DNA from: Acanthosoma haemorrhoidale | Taxonomy: Eukaryota > Arthropoda > Insecta > Hemiptera > Acanthosomatidae | Direction of reading: 5' to 3' | NCBI GenBank assembly: GCA_930367205.1 | Contig: OV884013.1 | Coordinates: 93,249,333 to 93,313,332, forward strand | Length of the DNA stretch: 64,000 nt | Shown: in pieces, positions 45,770-58,500 of the stretch | How positions within the stretch are numbered: the stretch's first letter is position 1 | Layout: every line of letters starts with the position of its first letter | Made by a program: the position numbers and the translations under genes | The notes under the pieces: generated by a model | What the model saw: the letters and a program-made list of their open reading frames with translations, nothing else | Databases searched by the model: none | What the model was told of the DNA's origin: nothing

Positions 45770-46036
45770 ATGATTCAATGGAAATTAAAAGGTATCACTG
45801 TACGTGAGAAACGTCAAATTATTCAAGGTGTAAGTGTAGGAAACCGGAAGAATAAATACATTGTCACTAATTTTGGTATCCCTTACAGTACTCGTTCTAA
45901 ACTTTTGCAGAATATGGAGGAATTTCAAAGGCAGGCAAATGAAGGTAGACTTGCAAAAGAGACGCGGAATTCCCTAATGTCAAAAAATCCATGGTTAAGG
46001 GGTTTGAGCAGTACCGAGAAAAACATTTTACTTTAG
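45770..46036 (+). pseudogene. Relic of a pogo/Tigger-like transposase N-terminus
   Basis: An 88-codon frame resembles the DNA-binding helix-turn-helix (CENP-B N/psq type) at the start of pogo-family transposases: TVREKRQIIQGV, then a KNKYIVTNFGIPYSTRSKLL block, which matches the usual 'K..IA..FGIP.STLS.IL' helix-turn-helix, then a loop before NPWL. The catalytic DDE domain is not visible downstream, and a stop follows. It was probably part of a DNA transposon, now decayed. CENP-B-like host genes share this domain, but the divergence and isolation favour a transposon relic. Confidence 0.55.
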
Positions 46037-47849
46037 GGGGTCCATTTTCAAAGGAAAAATCTGAAAAACTCAAACTATTTGTAACTCGACCTAATCATAA
46101 CTCGAAGTAATTTTTCATTCCTTCGAAGCTCAAGTTACCGGTAGTAGCAAGTAAGATAAGTAATAAGTACCTGTTTTGGAAAATAGTCTCAACAATGTAC
46201 TGCTATCTTTATTAACAAATGTACCTATATCCATGAAATTTAACAGGATTTTTAACGTGACTATTTGTGCCAAGTTAGCAGAATGGAAATTTAAAGCGGA
46301 GAAGCCAGAGGATTTCCAGGCAGTGTTCGACTCTGTGAATATTTCATGAAATCTCTTCAGGTCCTTGCCCCCACCCCCAGCACTGAACAGATAAATAAAA
46401 CATGGTAAATTTCCCAGAACTGGTATAGTTCAGCAGTTTCCACTCCATTCCATATTTGCAAAAACAGTAAATTAATATTTGTATTACTTGCTAAGAAGTA
46501 TAAGATTAAACACATTTGTTTAGTGAAAATATTTTGTAATTTCTATGTTTTATAAAGACCACAGTAACGACTTAAGTCCAGGTTCGGTTGGCCCGGAATG
46601 ATTCAATTGGAATCACTTAAGTGCTGCAACATGGCCAGGAGGTCTTTCTTCATTGTCTCATTGAGTAGTACTACCCTCGGAAGACTTGTAATTTCAGCTG
46701 ATATTATATCCTCAATTTTTACTCTCCGTTTATTAAGTCGTGTGCGTTTCATAATAATAATAAGGTACTGGAGGTTTCCTAGAAAAATACGATTCCTGAA
46801 CGGTCAATATAGATGATCTTGAATAGCCTTTCAGTTCTTCAGATCTGAATGGAAATACACAAAAAATACTACACCAGAGGTCAGAAAATATTTGGTTTGA
46901 GTCCAGAACATGTACCGAGAAGTTAAAAGGTATAGAAGTGGAGTCCAAACAATTCACTTGAAAACTTACTTACTTAAAAATAAAATAAATTCGTGCTTAT
47001 TAATTATGCTAAGACTTCCAGTGCAAGATGGGTAGAAGGAAAAAGATAATGGCCAATTATTCTCCAAAATATTTCTATATATAATATTTGCGTGGACCGA
47101 CGCACAGTAGCTTTTCAGCTGAGGTTATTAGAAAAACCATCCTAACCCCTGAACTAATCTTTCATTCATCAACGACAGCAAAATAACTTAGAGAGGGATG
47201 AATGGCAAATAAGTTGTTGAGATGATAAGATAAGAGGTCTAGACCTCGTTTAAGGAAAATTTAATAAACAACTGATTCCTTTTGAGTAAGAAGCCTGCCT
47301 TCGGGGGAGATAAGCTTCAGTCTGCCATTAGTATTTTTAAAGACATTTACCTTGAATAAACTCCATCAAAAATTAAATCTTAATTTTCCTCAAATAATAA
47401 AAGTCTTTTTTCTACCCTTTTAAATATCTGTTTAATTTTTCATTAAATCCCTCTAGATCAGCCCGAGCATACAATGCTCTCTAAAACTTTAAAAAAGAGT
47501 TTTCAACACACAGACCTCTCTGGACAGACTTCTTATTTGGAATTCGAAAACTAAATAATGTTTAATCAATTACAATATAAGATCGATTTGGAGTGTTCAA
47601 GTTTGGCTATATTGGCGTGACCATAGTAACTTTATAAACAAAGTAAGAAGATAAAAAATATGCTCAGTAGTTTTTATGCAAGAGAATCCCAATTAAAGTT
47701 ATTGTATTATGATTATTCGCTTTTAAGGGGCTATATGGATTAAAATAAAAATACATGGATTTAATAATATTTTAAATGAGTAATAAGTTACATCTGTCAA
47801 TCAATTACAATAAATTTGAAGTAACTCAATACCTGTACCCGAGTATCCT
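46037..47849. other. Stretch without recognised genes
   Basis: 46265-46340 has a short frame (AKLAEWKFKAEKPEDF) that might be further transposase remnant, but I cannot show it. The rest is AT-rich. Confidence 0.35.
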
Positions 47850-47940
47850 GAATGGGCCGACCGACGTCGAAGCGTTTAACAAGGGCCTTTCAGCCATGAG
47901 TTTAGAATCCTGCTGAGTCAGATTGATATTTTATCCTATT
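47850..47940 (+). repeat. Possible tRNA-derived SINE remnant
   Basis: A tRNA-like order is visible: GAAGCGTTTAACAAGGGCCTTTCAGCC, similar to the D arm and anticodon region of a tRNA, followed by GAGTTTAGAATCCTGCTGAGTC, similar to a T arm with a degraded B box. No cloverleaf can be completed. Assignment is inference. Confidence 0.3.
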
Positions 47941-48199
47941 TGTAAAGATCAGACACTGGCAGGGAATCTGATACAGAGACTAACGACTGACAGGATGGTC
48001 TATTCATGTTATGTCAGCTCCTGATGAATGAACCCGTATTCGTCCCGGTAATGATTGTAATAACGCCATGTTTATAAATACACTTCTTGAGAGCAAAACG
48101 CAAACAACTGCAGGACTGAGAGCTAAAAATATCTTTTATACATGAATATCCTAAACGCTATCTAACTTTAATAAGTCAACATTCATGAGTGATGTTTGT

Positions 48200-48394
48200 C
48201 AATGTTTGTTATCGCAGAACAAACTAAATATATACAATTTAAAACATTTGACGATAAACCCAAGACATAACTGGCGAGACAGCCTTTTTATACTGGAAGA
48301 CTAGTCACGAACTGGTCGGTGTCTGCTCTCAGGGCAAGTTCAAACCGTAAAGCAGTTACTGCGTATTTTGTGTCAATTCATACTTTTCATATAA
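48200..48394 (+). repeat. Dispersed repeat, copy 1 (partner at 49049)
   Basis: About 195 bp repeated in direct orientation at 49049-49243 with about 90 percent identity by eye. Shared landmarks are GCAGAACAAACTAAAT, ACATTTGACGATAAA, ATAACTGGCGAGACAGC, GTCACGAACTGGTCGGTG and CCGTAAAGCAGTTACTGCGT. A TTCAAACCG word fits a loose Pol III B box. Boundaries are sharp. Class unknown. Confidence 0.85.
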
Positions 48395-49048
48395 TAATAT
48401 TTGGTATTATTCTATATATTTACAGGGGGAACATGACTCTCTCTGTGATCATTAGCAGTCACAGATTTAGGCTATTATAACTATTACTAAAAAAGTAATA
48501 AATCCGGTACTCGTTTACCAAACCAACACCCAAAATAATACATTTCTCCGTTTGTTTGATCTGAGATCAAAGTCCAATATTCTAGTCAATACCTATCCTG
48601 TAGTTTAGGGATTTTATTAATGTCCTTAGCAAATGTTATTAGTTATAAAAGTATGCAAAATGAAGTAATTGACAGTTAATATGATGTTAATGAATTGATT
48701 TCTTATATTTCCACGAAAATACTTGTTTCCCCGTCATTAAATTAAATTAAAAGTCACACCTAAATTATTACGTGTTATACTTACTAAGTATAGTTAAGTA
48801 CACTAAATTTCCATAATCTAGATCATTTATTTATTTCCTCACTACTTTTAATATCAAATTGTATTAAAAAACAATTGTTATATTTAGGTTATAGAAACTA
48901 CCTGTAATAAATAGTAGTTGGTACTTAGTAGGTTCCTACGCGAGTAATCTTGGCTTGAAACATGAGGACAGCTAACTCAAAGAAGTACGATTTGGGTACG
49001 AAATTCCATTTTTACGAAAGGGATGAAACAAGTGATTAACTGAAATTA

Positions 49049-49243
49049 CAATGTTTGTTAATGCAGAACAAACTAAATGCACACAATTTGAAACATTTGA
49101 CGATAAATCCCAGGCATAACTGGCGAGACAGCTTTTTTAGAATGGAAGACCAGTCACGAACTGGTCGGTGGCTGCTCTCAGGGCAAGATTCAAACCGTAA
49201 AGCAGTTACTGCGTATTTTGTGTCAGTTCATACTTTCGATATA
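49049..49243 (+). repeat. Dispersed repeat, copy 2 (partner at 48200)
   Basis: See copy 1. An 85-codon frame crosses this copy, but copy 1 does not preserve it, so it is not a gene. The 650 bp between the copies do not repeat. Confidence 0.85.
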
Positions 49244-51345
49244 TTGCCCAAGGGAAATTTATCACTATTATTTATAAACTTTAACAATGTGGAAACAGAA
49301 ATAAATAATTGAACCGGGTATCAGTTGACTCACCAATTTTTGTTGTAATTGCTTAAGTAGAATATTTAGTTTTTGATAACTGCAGTTAATCAACGTCAAT
49401 TATGAACTAAATCATGTTTTACGAATTTTATATAAGTTAAAAAAAAAAGTAAGATTGAAGAAACAATATTGATCGATACTTACGGGACCTCAGGGAGTAT
49501 CTATAAATTTTTGGATAAAAAACAATGCCTGATTTTTTGGTTTAGGAACGATTCAATTTGAATGTTGAATTTCCTTGTTTGGGAAATCGCATTTTCCTTT
49601 TATAAAAATATTAAAAACATTTACTAAAATATCCAATTTAAGTCAGTTTGAACGAGATCTACAACGAGTTTAAGAGTAAGCGTGACGTTATCCGGTAAGT
49701 CAATCAATACCGAATTAGGGTAATATATATACCAAATTTTATAATATATATGTAAAGAAAGTATACTTTATACACGCGGCTTCTATTTCGCGCGCCATTT
49801 TACTGATCACCACTAGATGGAGCTATTAGTAAGATTCTAAAAAGTGAGACGATAGAGAAAGGTTACATTGATAACAGATACTGAAAGTAATAAAGTTGTA
49901 ATTAGAGCGTGAATAGAGAAGTGATAATTATAAACTGTAAATGTCGTTTCTTTGTTTACAGAGAAACTGATTTCAGTTTATTCACCCCACCTTCAATAAT
50001 TGTCTTACTTACATATGGAATGGATAGTATATAGGGAAAAACCCATGAATGTTCAATATTGAAGAATCAAATTTAAGGATGTGTGAGTTGGTTGTGGGTT
50101 AAGTTATTATTCATTAATAGCAATGTCTGCCCACAATTCAATGTCTGAGCAGCACTTTAACTGTACGAATAAAATAAAATAAAATTTAATCGTAGTAAAT
50201 AGCAAACATAAAAAAATAGGGAGGATGAATGATAAATAAAAAAAAAGATTAATAGGCCAATTAGTATTATTACATTTTTGAATAATATTATAGTGACTTA
50301 AAACTATACTAAATGCTGCTTGACGTTAAACGTGTGATTTATGTATTACATGCATTCGAGAAACATGAACGTTACTAAAATATCAAAACACCTAGAAAGG
50401 TGTAACGAGGGTGTACATGCGACTATTATTTTCTCAAAGCTCAAGTCTCTAACGCATGATTAAATGAAAGGCGACTTGGGATACAGATAAAAACTCACTC
50501 ACGTAACGTGGCACTGGTTAAAAGAGGCAACTGTCAATGATTCAGAATAATATTTTGATGTTCTCGATGTGAGGTAGAATAGTAGAAAATCATCACCATT
50601 AAAAATCAACCAATCTTACAAATTTGGTGGTTGAAGGGAAAACATTACTCTGGCCCGATAATACGTATTACGGTGCCTTTTAATATACTTTCAACAAGTT
50701 TATGGTAGAAGGAAATTTTTGAACCAAAATAGATATTGGGCAGAGATAGAAAGGAACGGTTGTGCCTGACGATTTTTTCAATGCTATAAATTAATGAGTA
50801 CTAGTGAAACCGGATATTGAACGCTAATTATTACAGAATAGTTCACTGCCATTGGAGAACCACAAATATCATTCACAAAAATTTCCCCACCAATTACCGA
50901 TCGGGTCTGATACACCGTGTCTGATTTTTCTTCCATATCCCGCTACACATTCAGGAATTAAACTAGGCTATTATACAGTCCACACATTCCAAACTGAACA
51001 TTCAACATAATAACTTTATTGTTTATTTAAGGTTAACTTTGTTGTTTATTGTTAGTCATGAAAACATCCATGAATAGAAGAGCTTGTTTGGAAATAATCA
51101 ACCTAAGATAAAATAGAGTTTCAGGTTGTTTCATGTTTAAAGTTTGTTTTTGTTCTAATCGAAAGTCAACATGCACTACCAACTAACAAGAGGCTAGTCA
51201 ATTTAATTATTTTCACATCCATTAAAGCACTTGCTAGGTTGTCACGAGACGGTGCCTAGTTACCTTAGCCCTAGTGACGGAGTGAGGGTTGATCAGGCTA
51301 TGACCTGGACAACTGCTTCATGACGGGTCTTACTAGTGTACTATC
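49244..51345. other. AT-rich stretch, nothing recognised
   Basis: No frame, RNA or repeat supported. Confidence 0.4.
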
Positions 51346-51790
51346 TGACTCCATATCTGATAGGTATGTGCCCCGACAATGCACTATGTTCAGGAGAAGA
51401 GGAATAGGGCCGGTATTGTAGGTAGTTTATGTGGTCTTGGAATGACCACGAATTCACACTCGGTATCTGAGGGTAGGCAAAACCGTCCGGATCCCAAAGG
51501 CGAGTGTGAACCGGAGAGAGGCAGACTGAATTGCCATGGGAGACACTGCTAGGTAAAATTCGTAGGTCCCCAGGTGACTGTCGTTGCAAGGAAGAAATCA
51601 CTTCCAAGGAGGTGCTGGTTTTAGCGAGACGATGGCAGAGAATCCCACTAGGAAAGTGTTGGGTCTGACAAGGCCGGGCTAAAACATAGCGAGGTTAGGA
51701 AAGAGAGATGCAGAGGTTTTCATAAATGAGAAGTCAAAATCTAGAAACATCACTGCACCTGCAAGTACCAGTCCAGACAGCCGTAGTTAG
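51346..51790 (-). repeat. Uninterrupted copy of the unclassified repeat split at 26.5/29.6 kb
   Basis: Read on the minus strand, this copy runs from about 51755 (ACTGGTACTTGCAGG) through CTCTGCATCTCTC, ACCTCGCTATGTTTTAGCC and TCTCGCTAAA, and directly into GTGTCTCCCATGG, GGGATCCGGACGG and ACCGAGTGTGAATTCG. It ends at TGGAGTCAGAT. It thus joins the two parts separated by the LINE at 26556-29604. An 88-codon frame is shared with the other copy. The element type is unknown; an LTR or the 5' part of a LINE are both possible. Confidence 0.75.
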
Positions 51791-51801
51791 TATGACATCG
51801 G

Positions 51802-52080
51802 TTTTTTTTTTTGTTTTTTCTTATTTTTCTTATCTCTCAAAATAATAAAAAGTATGTAGGAAAAATAATAAAGGAATATTATTTGGAATGATGGGTGCCT
51901 TTCACTAGGGGAAGTCCCATTTGAAGGATATATGTGAAGGATGAGGGGTGTGGAAGGCCTAAAAAAGGACTTATCGGGTGAAACTATTGGGTATATATAG
52001 CCCCAAGTAGCCAATGGGCTGGGGGTTTATTTTGACCAACCCCACTGCAGGGTTGGGTGACTTGAATGTTCTAGACCAGG
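51802..52080 (-). mobile_element. 3' part of a Jockey-type LINE
   Basis: The T run at 51802-51812 is the complement of the poly(A) tail. Next to it are CTTATCTCTCAAA, TACATACTTTTT, GTGCCTTTCACTAGGGGAAG, TTTGAAGGATATATG and GGTGTGGAAGGCCT (all plus-strand text), which together are the reverse complement of the 3' UTR of the copy at 6590-6740. The 5' limit, near 52000-52080, is uncertain. No coding part is present. Confidence 0.75.
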
Positions 52081-52248
52081 ACCCACCCAGCCCCTAGCCG
52101 CTACCTGACTCCCCCTTCAAGGGCCTCCGAACTAGTTTTTTACAGCTGCGTCTTTTATTGTTTACAATATTTACACTGATATGACTTATGGTTTTGTAAT
52201 ATTATTTGCATTTGTTTAAATTAATTTACAACATATTATAACCAATTT

Positions 52249-52250
<2 letters not shown>

Positions 52251-52303
<53 letters not shown>
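52251..52303 (+). repeat. (AT)n microsatellite
   Basis: About 26 AT dinucleotides without interruption. Confidence 0.95.
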
Positions 52304-52308
<5 letters not shown>

Positions 52309-52559
52309 AGAGTATAGGGTGATTTATCTTATGTAGTTAGCGGTCGCTAAAGCACCGTCCAATAATTCATCTTCTTCAAAGTACTTTAAAATATTTTAAC
52401 CATAGTTTCACTGCTGATATAATATTTGATATCATATAACAAAACCTCCTATTCTAGAATTATTACACATTTTGTTAATTACTTACACTCGCATACTCGC
52501 ATTACTTACATCTACTCTGTAACACATTACACCGTATAGGGAAATTTGTCTTTCAAGAA

Positions 52560-52751
52560 AAGACCCATTAGTGGACTCTGACCACTGCACCGTGACATTT
52601 AAAGCTCTACCAAGGTCTCCCACACCCTCCACAATCCCTTCACTCAACATTCAAATAGGTACTCCTAGTAAAAAGATTCGTTCAGCCGAAATAAATTTTA
52701 CTTTATTTTCCCCTTATCCTACATTTTTAAAGTTTGAGAGCTGAGAAAAAA
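52560..52751 (+). mobile_element. 3' tail of a Jockey-type LINE
   Basis: Shares CCACACCCTCC, TTCAAATAGGTACTCCTA, CCTACATTTTTAAAGTTTGAGAG-type words with the 3' UTRs at 6.6-6.77 and 29.4-29.54 kb and ends in GAGAGCTGAG plus about 9 A. It is in the opposite orientation to the tail at 51.8-52.1 kb, about 500 bp away. Confidence 0.75.
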
Positions 52752-53655
52752 AAATCCCATTTGTCACTGACGACTGTCCCTATGAAGGGATTATTTAGTA
52801 ACGGATTACCTAAAAGCAAGCACTGTTACTTCCCTCCCCTCCCTTCTTTTATTTTAGCCTCTTCAATATGTTATAATTAAACAGTTTAAAAGAAATCTGC
52901 CTGTGAAATCTGAAAATATGAACATTGAACTTTCTTTCCACTATATATAGATTTTAGGCTGTTTTAAAGCAAATAATAAGGGAACTGTGTTTACCCCACT
53001 TTCACATTTTAACTATAGCTTAAAGCTACGGCAGGCACTTCTTCACCTGAACTGCACCTGTGATGACCTCTTGGACGAATGTTGGAAGCTGAGTGGGAGC
53101 TTTCCCTAGGAGAGAGCAATATCGGTGTTAATCATTGAAAATGACTGCGAGTTATTAATTAGTAGTGTACCATACCCCGTAGCCATTTAAAGTGGATGCT
53201 ATGCCATTTAGAATCAACTAATTTCCATATCCTAGTTCTGTTTAAATATACTTATGAAGGGTAAGATTCAGTTAAGGCTATGTGGTTGTAAGTGTTTTTG
53301 ATCCCATCAGCAGTAATAGTTTGTTTATAGTAAAAGGGATATTGCAATATTCTCTGTTAATAGCGAATACTGATTCAATATTCCCAAGTGTTTTTGGCTT
53401 ATTGGGTTCTTCATATAACGTCATATAGTCTTCTATCTAGTAATAGTCTTCGCGTGTAACGTGTTTTATTTCTCAAGCACATCTATTTATGTTAATGTTC
53501 TATCATGCCAGTACTTTATAAACATAAATAAACCTAATAAAAGGTATTAATAATTAAGGATATTGAATAAATATTTTTTTATCGATCTGCCACGATATAC
53601 CTTTGTGTGATGGAAAGGTTTAGCAGATGATCGATCCCGATCAATTATATATATA
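52752..53655. other. AT-rich stretch, nothing recognised
   Basis: No supported feature. Confidence 0.4.
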
Positions 53656-53745
53656 TATTTTTTTAATAATTTTCAAAGTATTACAAATATTAAAAGGGGT
53701 GAACTTGTTATGATGTGGTGGCATCATAACACCCTTCGAAGCGGG
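53656..53745 (-). repeat. Possible LINE tail with a perfect 9-bp hairpin
   Basis: A T run (53656-53662), then AATAATTTTCAAAG, as at the tails near 3.12 and 23.34 kb. GTTATGATG (53707-53715) and CATCATAAC (53722-53730) form a perfect 9-bp stem with a 6-base loop. Assignment to the LINE family is weak. Confidence 0.35.
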
Positions 53746-54819
53746 GTTCTATAGTATCCTAGTGATGGGTTATTAGTGTTTAATTAATTTTACCCTTACT
53801 TCTATAACTGTGAAAGCAATTTTAAAGCTCAAGCTATCAATTAAATATCGAAACTATCTGTTGGTTTTCTCACATGTTCCTCGATTTCCCACTTGCAGAT
53901 ACTAACTACTTTATTGCCTCTACATACTCTGTAAGAAACTAGCTGTATTTAGTATGGTGTACTGCTATAAATAGAGCAGGCTCTAGGACTCTCTTTGGCC
54001 GAGCGAATAATTATTCATTTATTTGACCTTGCTGAATGATTGATGAAGTGTACTTTTCTTGTTGTTGAATAAGTTGACATCACTGAACATCTACAAAAAC
54101 GTGCCTTTATGGCATCCTATTTTCATTATTTTAAGGGATCGTTTGGTTTTTAGGATCTTGTAAATTGTGTGTTTTTTTAATAAATATGTACGTATAATAA
54201 AAATATGACTACGAAAATGGAATAACACTGTCAACACATGGCAGTGTGTGGTATGGGCATGGTAGTTTCATTTGATGGACTTATGTGGCGAAAAACAATA
54301 GCCACGCTATAAAAAGTAATAAAGGGTCAATTATTAATTAAAAAATTAATATTTTCTAGCCCTATTCAAGATATCAAATTAAAATTGTATGTAAAATGTA
54401 TGACAAATGACTCTTCTAGAAACGGTTGTAAATTAGCTTTACTACCAATTCGACTTTAACTTTAACACTCGCCCTCTTTAGCCCTTATGAGGCTCAAAGC
54501 CTCTAAGTGACGCCATTAAAGCCGGCACACTTGAGCTAATTGAAGTGAATATCCTCCTCGATGCCATTAGGGCAATAAGATCAGAAGTCTGGCCTATAGA
54601 CCGTCCGAGGGGACCTGTCGTCTCGTCGCCTTCTTGATCCAGTAACGTCAGCTGAAGTACTCAGCGCCTAGAGCCATTAGTGTGAGGTCGGGCTAACTCC
54701 TTGACGCTTAACTTAGGCTTGACTACATAAATGCTTTAAGAGTTTCAGCGCGAGAAATAAAGAATGAGAACACCGAATGTGAACATTATTAATTATCCTG
54801 TGCTTTTTATTTGTCAATT
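53746..54819. other. Stretch without recognised genes
   Basis: 54470-54720 is more GC-rich and may be an old repeat, but it has no open frame or match in the window. Confidence 0.35.
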
Positions 54820-55130
54820 TACTTATTCTTAGGTTCTCTGGTAAATCCTTCTAATGTAACATTTCTATTCCAATCGCTCCCAATCCCTAATGAACTATGT
54901 AAAGAATTAACTATTATACTATTATACATATTACTCCTCATTCAATCTGTCAGAAAACCTCGGCGTGATCCTAGATCCTTTACTAAATACCCTCAATAAC
55001 TGCACGTTCAACTAGCTAGTAAACATTGATTTCCTCTCACACTCTTTTGCATTTTGATTATTGCTGTGTTGTTTGGGATTGTCTCCCTCGGGACCTCGGT
55101 CAAAAAGTGAAACAAATTATTAATAATAAT
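54820..55130 (+). pseudogene. Old LINE reverse transcriptase relic (post-palm region)
   Basis: Translation across frames shows NPSNVTFLFQ near 54846, then NLGVILDPLLNTLNN near 54957 (the usual 'LGV.LD..L....H' block), then LLHFDYCCVVWDCLPRD near 55045-55095 (matching 'FDYC..VW....' in CR1/L2/Jockey-like elements). Frames change between blocks and stops are common. Only the region after the catalytic motifs is recovered. This is the third ancient RT relic in the window and differs from the young Jockey-type family. Confidence 0.55.
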
Positions 55131-58100
55131 TAATAAAATAGAATTTATTTTAGCAAGATCCTCAATCCTTGCAAGCTAGCTCAATTTGTTAAGCCTATGA
55201 CTTGATAATTGGGAATGTGAGTCACAGTAATTCATCATGTCCTTCTCTGGCTAATTATCAATTATATATTAATCCATTCTACAAAAATTAACTTTATAAA
55301 ACAACCTGTCAACTGTTCCATCTCTCATGAATATAATTGCATTTAACTATTGTAAAACAAACAAGTTATGGAATACGGGAAATAACGCCAAAAGCAAGAT
55401 TAAACTCTGGGCCTCTGGTTCCAGTCCAGCCACTCATGCACCTAAGATATTATTTAACATCTTGAAAATAACCATTCTTGAAATAGTACCCGTTACTCCG
55501 TTCATTAAGTTAACTCCCAAATTTGATAATAGCAAACAGCAACTTAACATATCTTTTCCATGACATCATTAGAGCACTATTCATGTATTCAAGTATAGAG
55601 CTGATTCAGCCACCGAATTTCCTATAAAATCAAGCACCAATGTTGAAATTGAACCACTGAGACTAATGTTGAAAAATCCTGGGTATTTTATAAAAATTTT
55701 ATCTGCCTTTTCAGTCAATATCAATCTCCAGCAACTAAAACATAATTTAAAAAAAATAAAGTATTAAAAACTTGTTGAATTAACTACTTGACTTCTAACA
55801 AAAATTAGTTTGTTCAAATTCTTGTTTTGTTATCATCTAAAAAACTCAGAAATTTAACCCCTACATAAGAGAAACGAGTACGTCTGTATTTACGTTTTTT
55901 TCTGGTTTAATTTTAACCAAAATAATCAGCTTATTGGAAGAAGACCTGGGATATTCCTTTGATATTTTTTACTACTATATGCATACAGTCAGAGGAGCAT
56001 TAATCATTTTGCCACTTCCCGGTATAATAGTATAGCCTCCTTATTTACGCTCTATTATTAAAAAAAATTTATTAATAGTTTATTTATTAATTAGTAATCA
56101 AAATGTATACCATTTCATTGTATTTTCATAGGAAAATACAGAATCCAAATAGCTTCGCCAAAATGTAGATTAATAGTGTTTATATAAAATATATGCGTAA
56201 CGTACTATACTATATTTTATGTATATAATCAAAAAATCGTACCGTCATGTTTTTATGAAATTCCTTATACTGAGTGGTATATTTTCTTCCAATTTATTTC
56301 TAAATCCTAATGAACGTTTATTTCAACAGAGTGTGAGGATCGGGTGGGCGATTTCATATCATGCATGGTCATACCAGAACCTTATTATTATAAGCTACCA
56401 GAAAGGACATTATGTGAATACTTAACGTTAACTGGTGGAGGTCTCACAAACGTCTTACTCAGGGTATGCAATAACAGAAAGCAATATCCTACGTGAACAA
56501 AAGGAAACCCTGAGGAAAATAACATCCAAAAGGATATGAAGATCATTCAAGAAAACAATATTAAAATAAAATATGTATATATTTCTGAGTATATTTATAG
56601 TGGGAGAGCGGTATTATACTTGGTCTGTAATAGTTAATAAATTTAAGAGAAATCGCCAGAGACAGAGGGGGAGAATTTTCAAATGTTATTAATTACTCAC
56701 CCTACTCAAGGAAATCCATTCTTCCCTTTACTAGGTACCAGTTCTGACTCTTTTCTGTATATGTGTTGATAACAAATGTGTCCTATCCCAACGAGACCCT
56801 GCCATAGTGTTGCAGATCCTCACCCTCATTATCCGAAATTGAATGGTACTGCAATGAACGGAGGCTTAAATTTACATGTTGGATTATACTTGGAACTCGC
56901 ATATTTGAGTTCGTTCATCTGTGAAGATCACTCAACAGGAATATACAAACTTTCACTAGACGACACACGTTCTCGTCTAAAAAGCTATTCTGTACCTACC
57001 AGCTTGAACTCAACACCAACAGCAAAACCCTCGAATATCCTGTCATTTGAATCTCTACATCTCAAGACCTGAGAACAATACCAGATACAACTTTTTATGT
57101 TACCAACAGAACCTCATACTATTCCCACTGTCCAAGCTTTCATTTCCTCGAAATTCCATCAATAACTATCCGAAGATCCAAATCCATCAGTTAGATTAAT
57201 TGTACACTACCATTCTTACAAAACACCACAGAGATTGAAGCGGAAGCAGATATTTGCTGGTTCTTTTTTGATTCTGGCATTGGCCAGTCTTCTCTCTGCG
57301 GCTATAAAAAAGGAGCCTGGAAAGCGACAATTCTGTAGGTAAATTATGGAGATCCTATGGAGATCGTAGGAATAGAAGATTAAATACAATATTGTAAATA
57401 TGGAATGGATATTACAATTATATATTCCCATATTCATACAGTTTGTAATATCTTCGAAATAAAGATTGATGTTGCCGCCCCCTTGTAAGGTATTGACAAG
57501 TGTAAAGTCTTTTTAATCTGTCCATTCCTAGCTTAGCAGTTTTCAAATGTGCGAGACCTCTTACCCACCTCCACAAATTTGTTGTCCAGCAAATTCTAGT
57601 GAGTATTTGTCTAAAAGGAGAAGCATACGTTTCCAGTTGGCCAGGTTCAATATTCACCATCGCTTCATCGGCTCAACGCCGTTATTTGAGCACATGATAC
57701 TCAGTGAGTAACCTTTCTTCTTATTGCAGCCTACCCCGTCTATGGCCGTCAGCTAATGACTATTCTACACGAATAACAAATTCGTCTTTAACAAGTAGTT
57801 TTTATTGTTTACCTGTTGTTTTTGAAGAATGTTTTTCGTAATATAATGTCTTTACGCTAGGACTAATGGACACTTTTTGGTTTCTGGTTTCAGATCTATC
57901 ATTATAATTATAATTATAATTAAATAGCTGTCTTATCGAAAAATTGTTATTTTTTCACAACCTTTTGCAACAGGCACACGCTGAATTAATCGTTCATTTT
58001 GGAAGCCATCACTGCCGTCACAATTCAGTATTCGCGCTGCAACTGTTTGCAGTATAGGCCTGCCAATGTTCTTAAGGAAGTTTAATTTAACATTTAAAAA

Positions 58101-58180
58101 GTAACAAATCTTCTGCAAAGGAAATGTTTATACACAGGCGAGTAAATTTGTTATATTTGGATTAGGTTCCTCTTATCAGA
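55131..58180. other. Long AT-rich stretch, no gene recognised
   Basis: 55175-55240 has a weak tRNA-like order (TAGCTCAATTTGTTAAGCC, then CTTGATAATTGG) that may be a decayed SINE head. Frames at 56776-57072 (+) and 57216-57660 (-) have less biased composition but no recognisable domain. Confidence 0.4.
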
Positions 58181-58500
58181 GCATCCCAGCGGGGGTGGGC
58201 CTTCCATGGGAGGGATATGATTTCTAACTCATTGCCAGTTTATAATTACTATATAGAGGGGCGGTACAGTCCCTAGATAGCCGTTACCGGTGGGTCCTGG
58301 CCCTGCCGTTGGTGGCTAGCCATATGACTTATTGCCAACTACGGCAGTACTAACGAACTGTTGGCCACACAGGGCTCTGGGTACCCGCTAAATGGCTTGC
58401 GGCCTAAAGCTGAATTATTGGCTCGTGAGATATCACTATCGTCCAGCGCTTGCTACTGTGAGAAAGTCTAGAGCCTGAAATGATACCTACTATAATTACC
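58181..58500. repeat. GC-rich unclassified block
   Basis: Stands out from the AT-rich flanks. Contains GGTGGCTAGCCATATG and a GCCGTTGGTGGCTAGCC-type word, loosely like words in 4009-4770. No open frame. Probably a repeat, type unknown. Confidence 0.3.

Noticed and set aside
54811..54999. Small protein-coding gene of 62 codons
   Set aside because: Explained as part of a decayed reverse transcriptase; the conserved block lies partly in a different frame.
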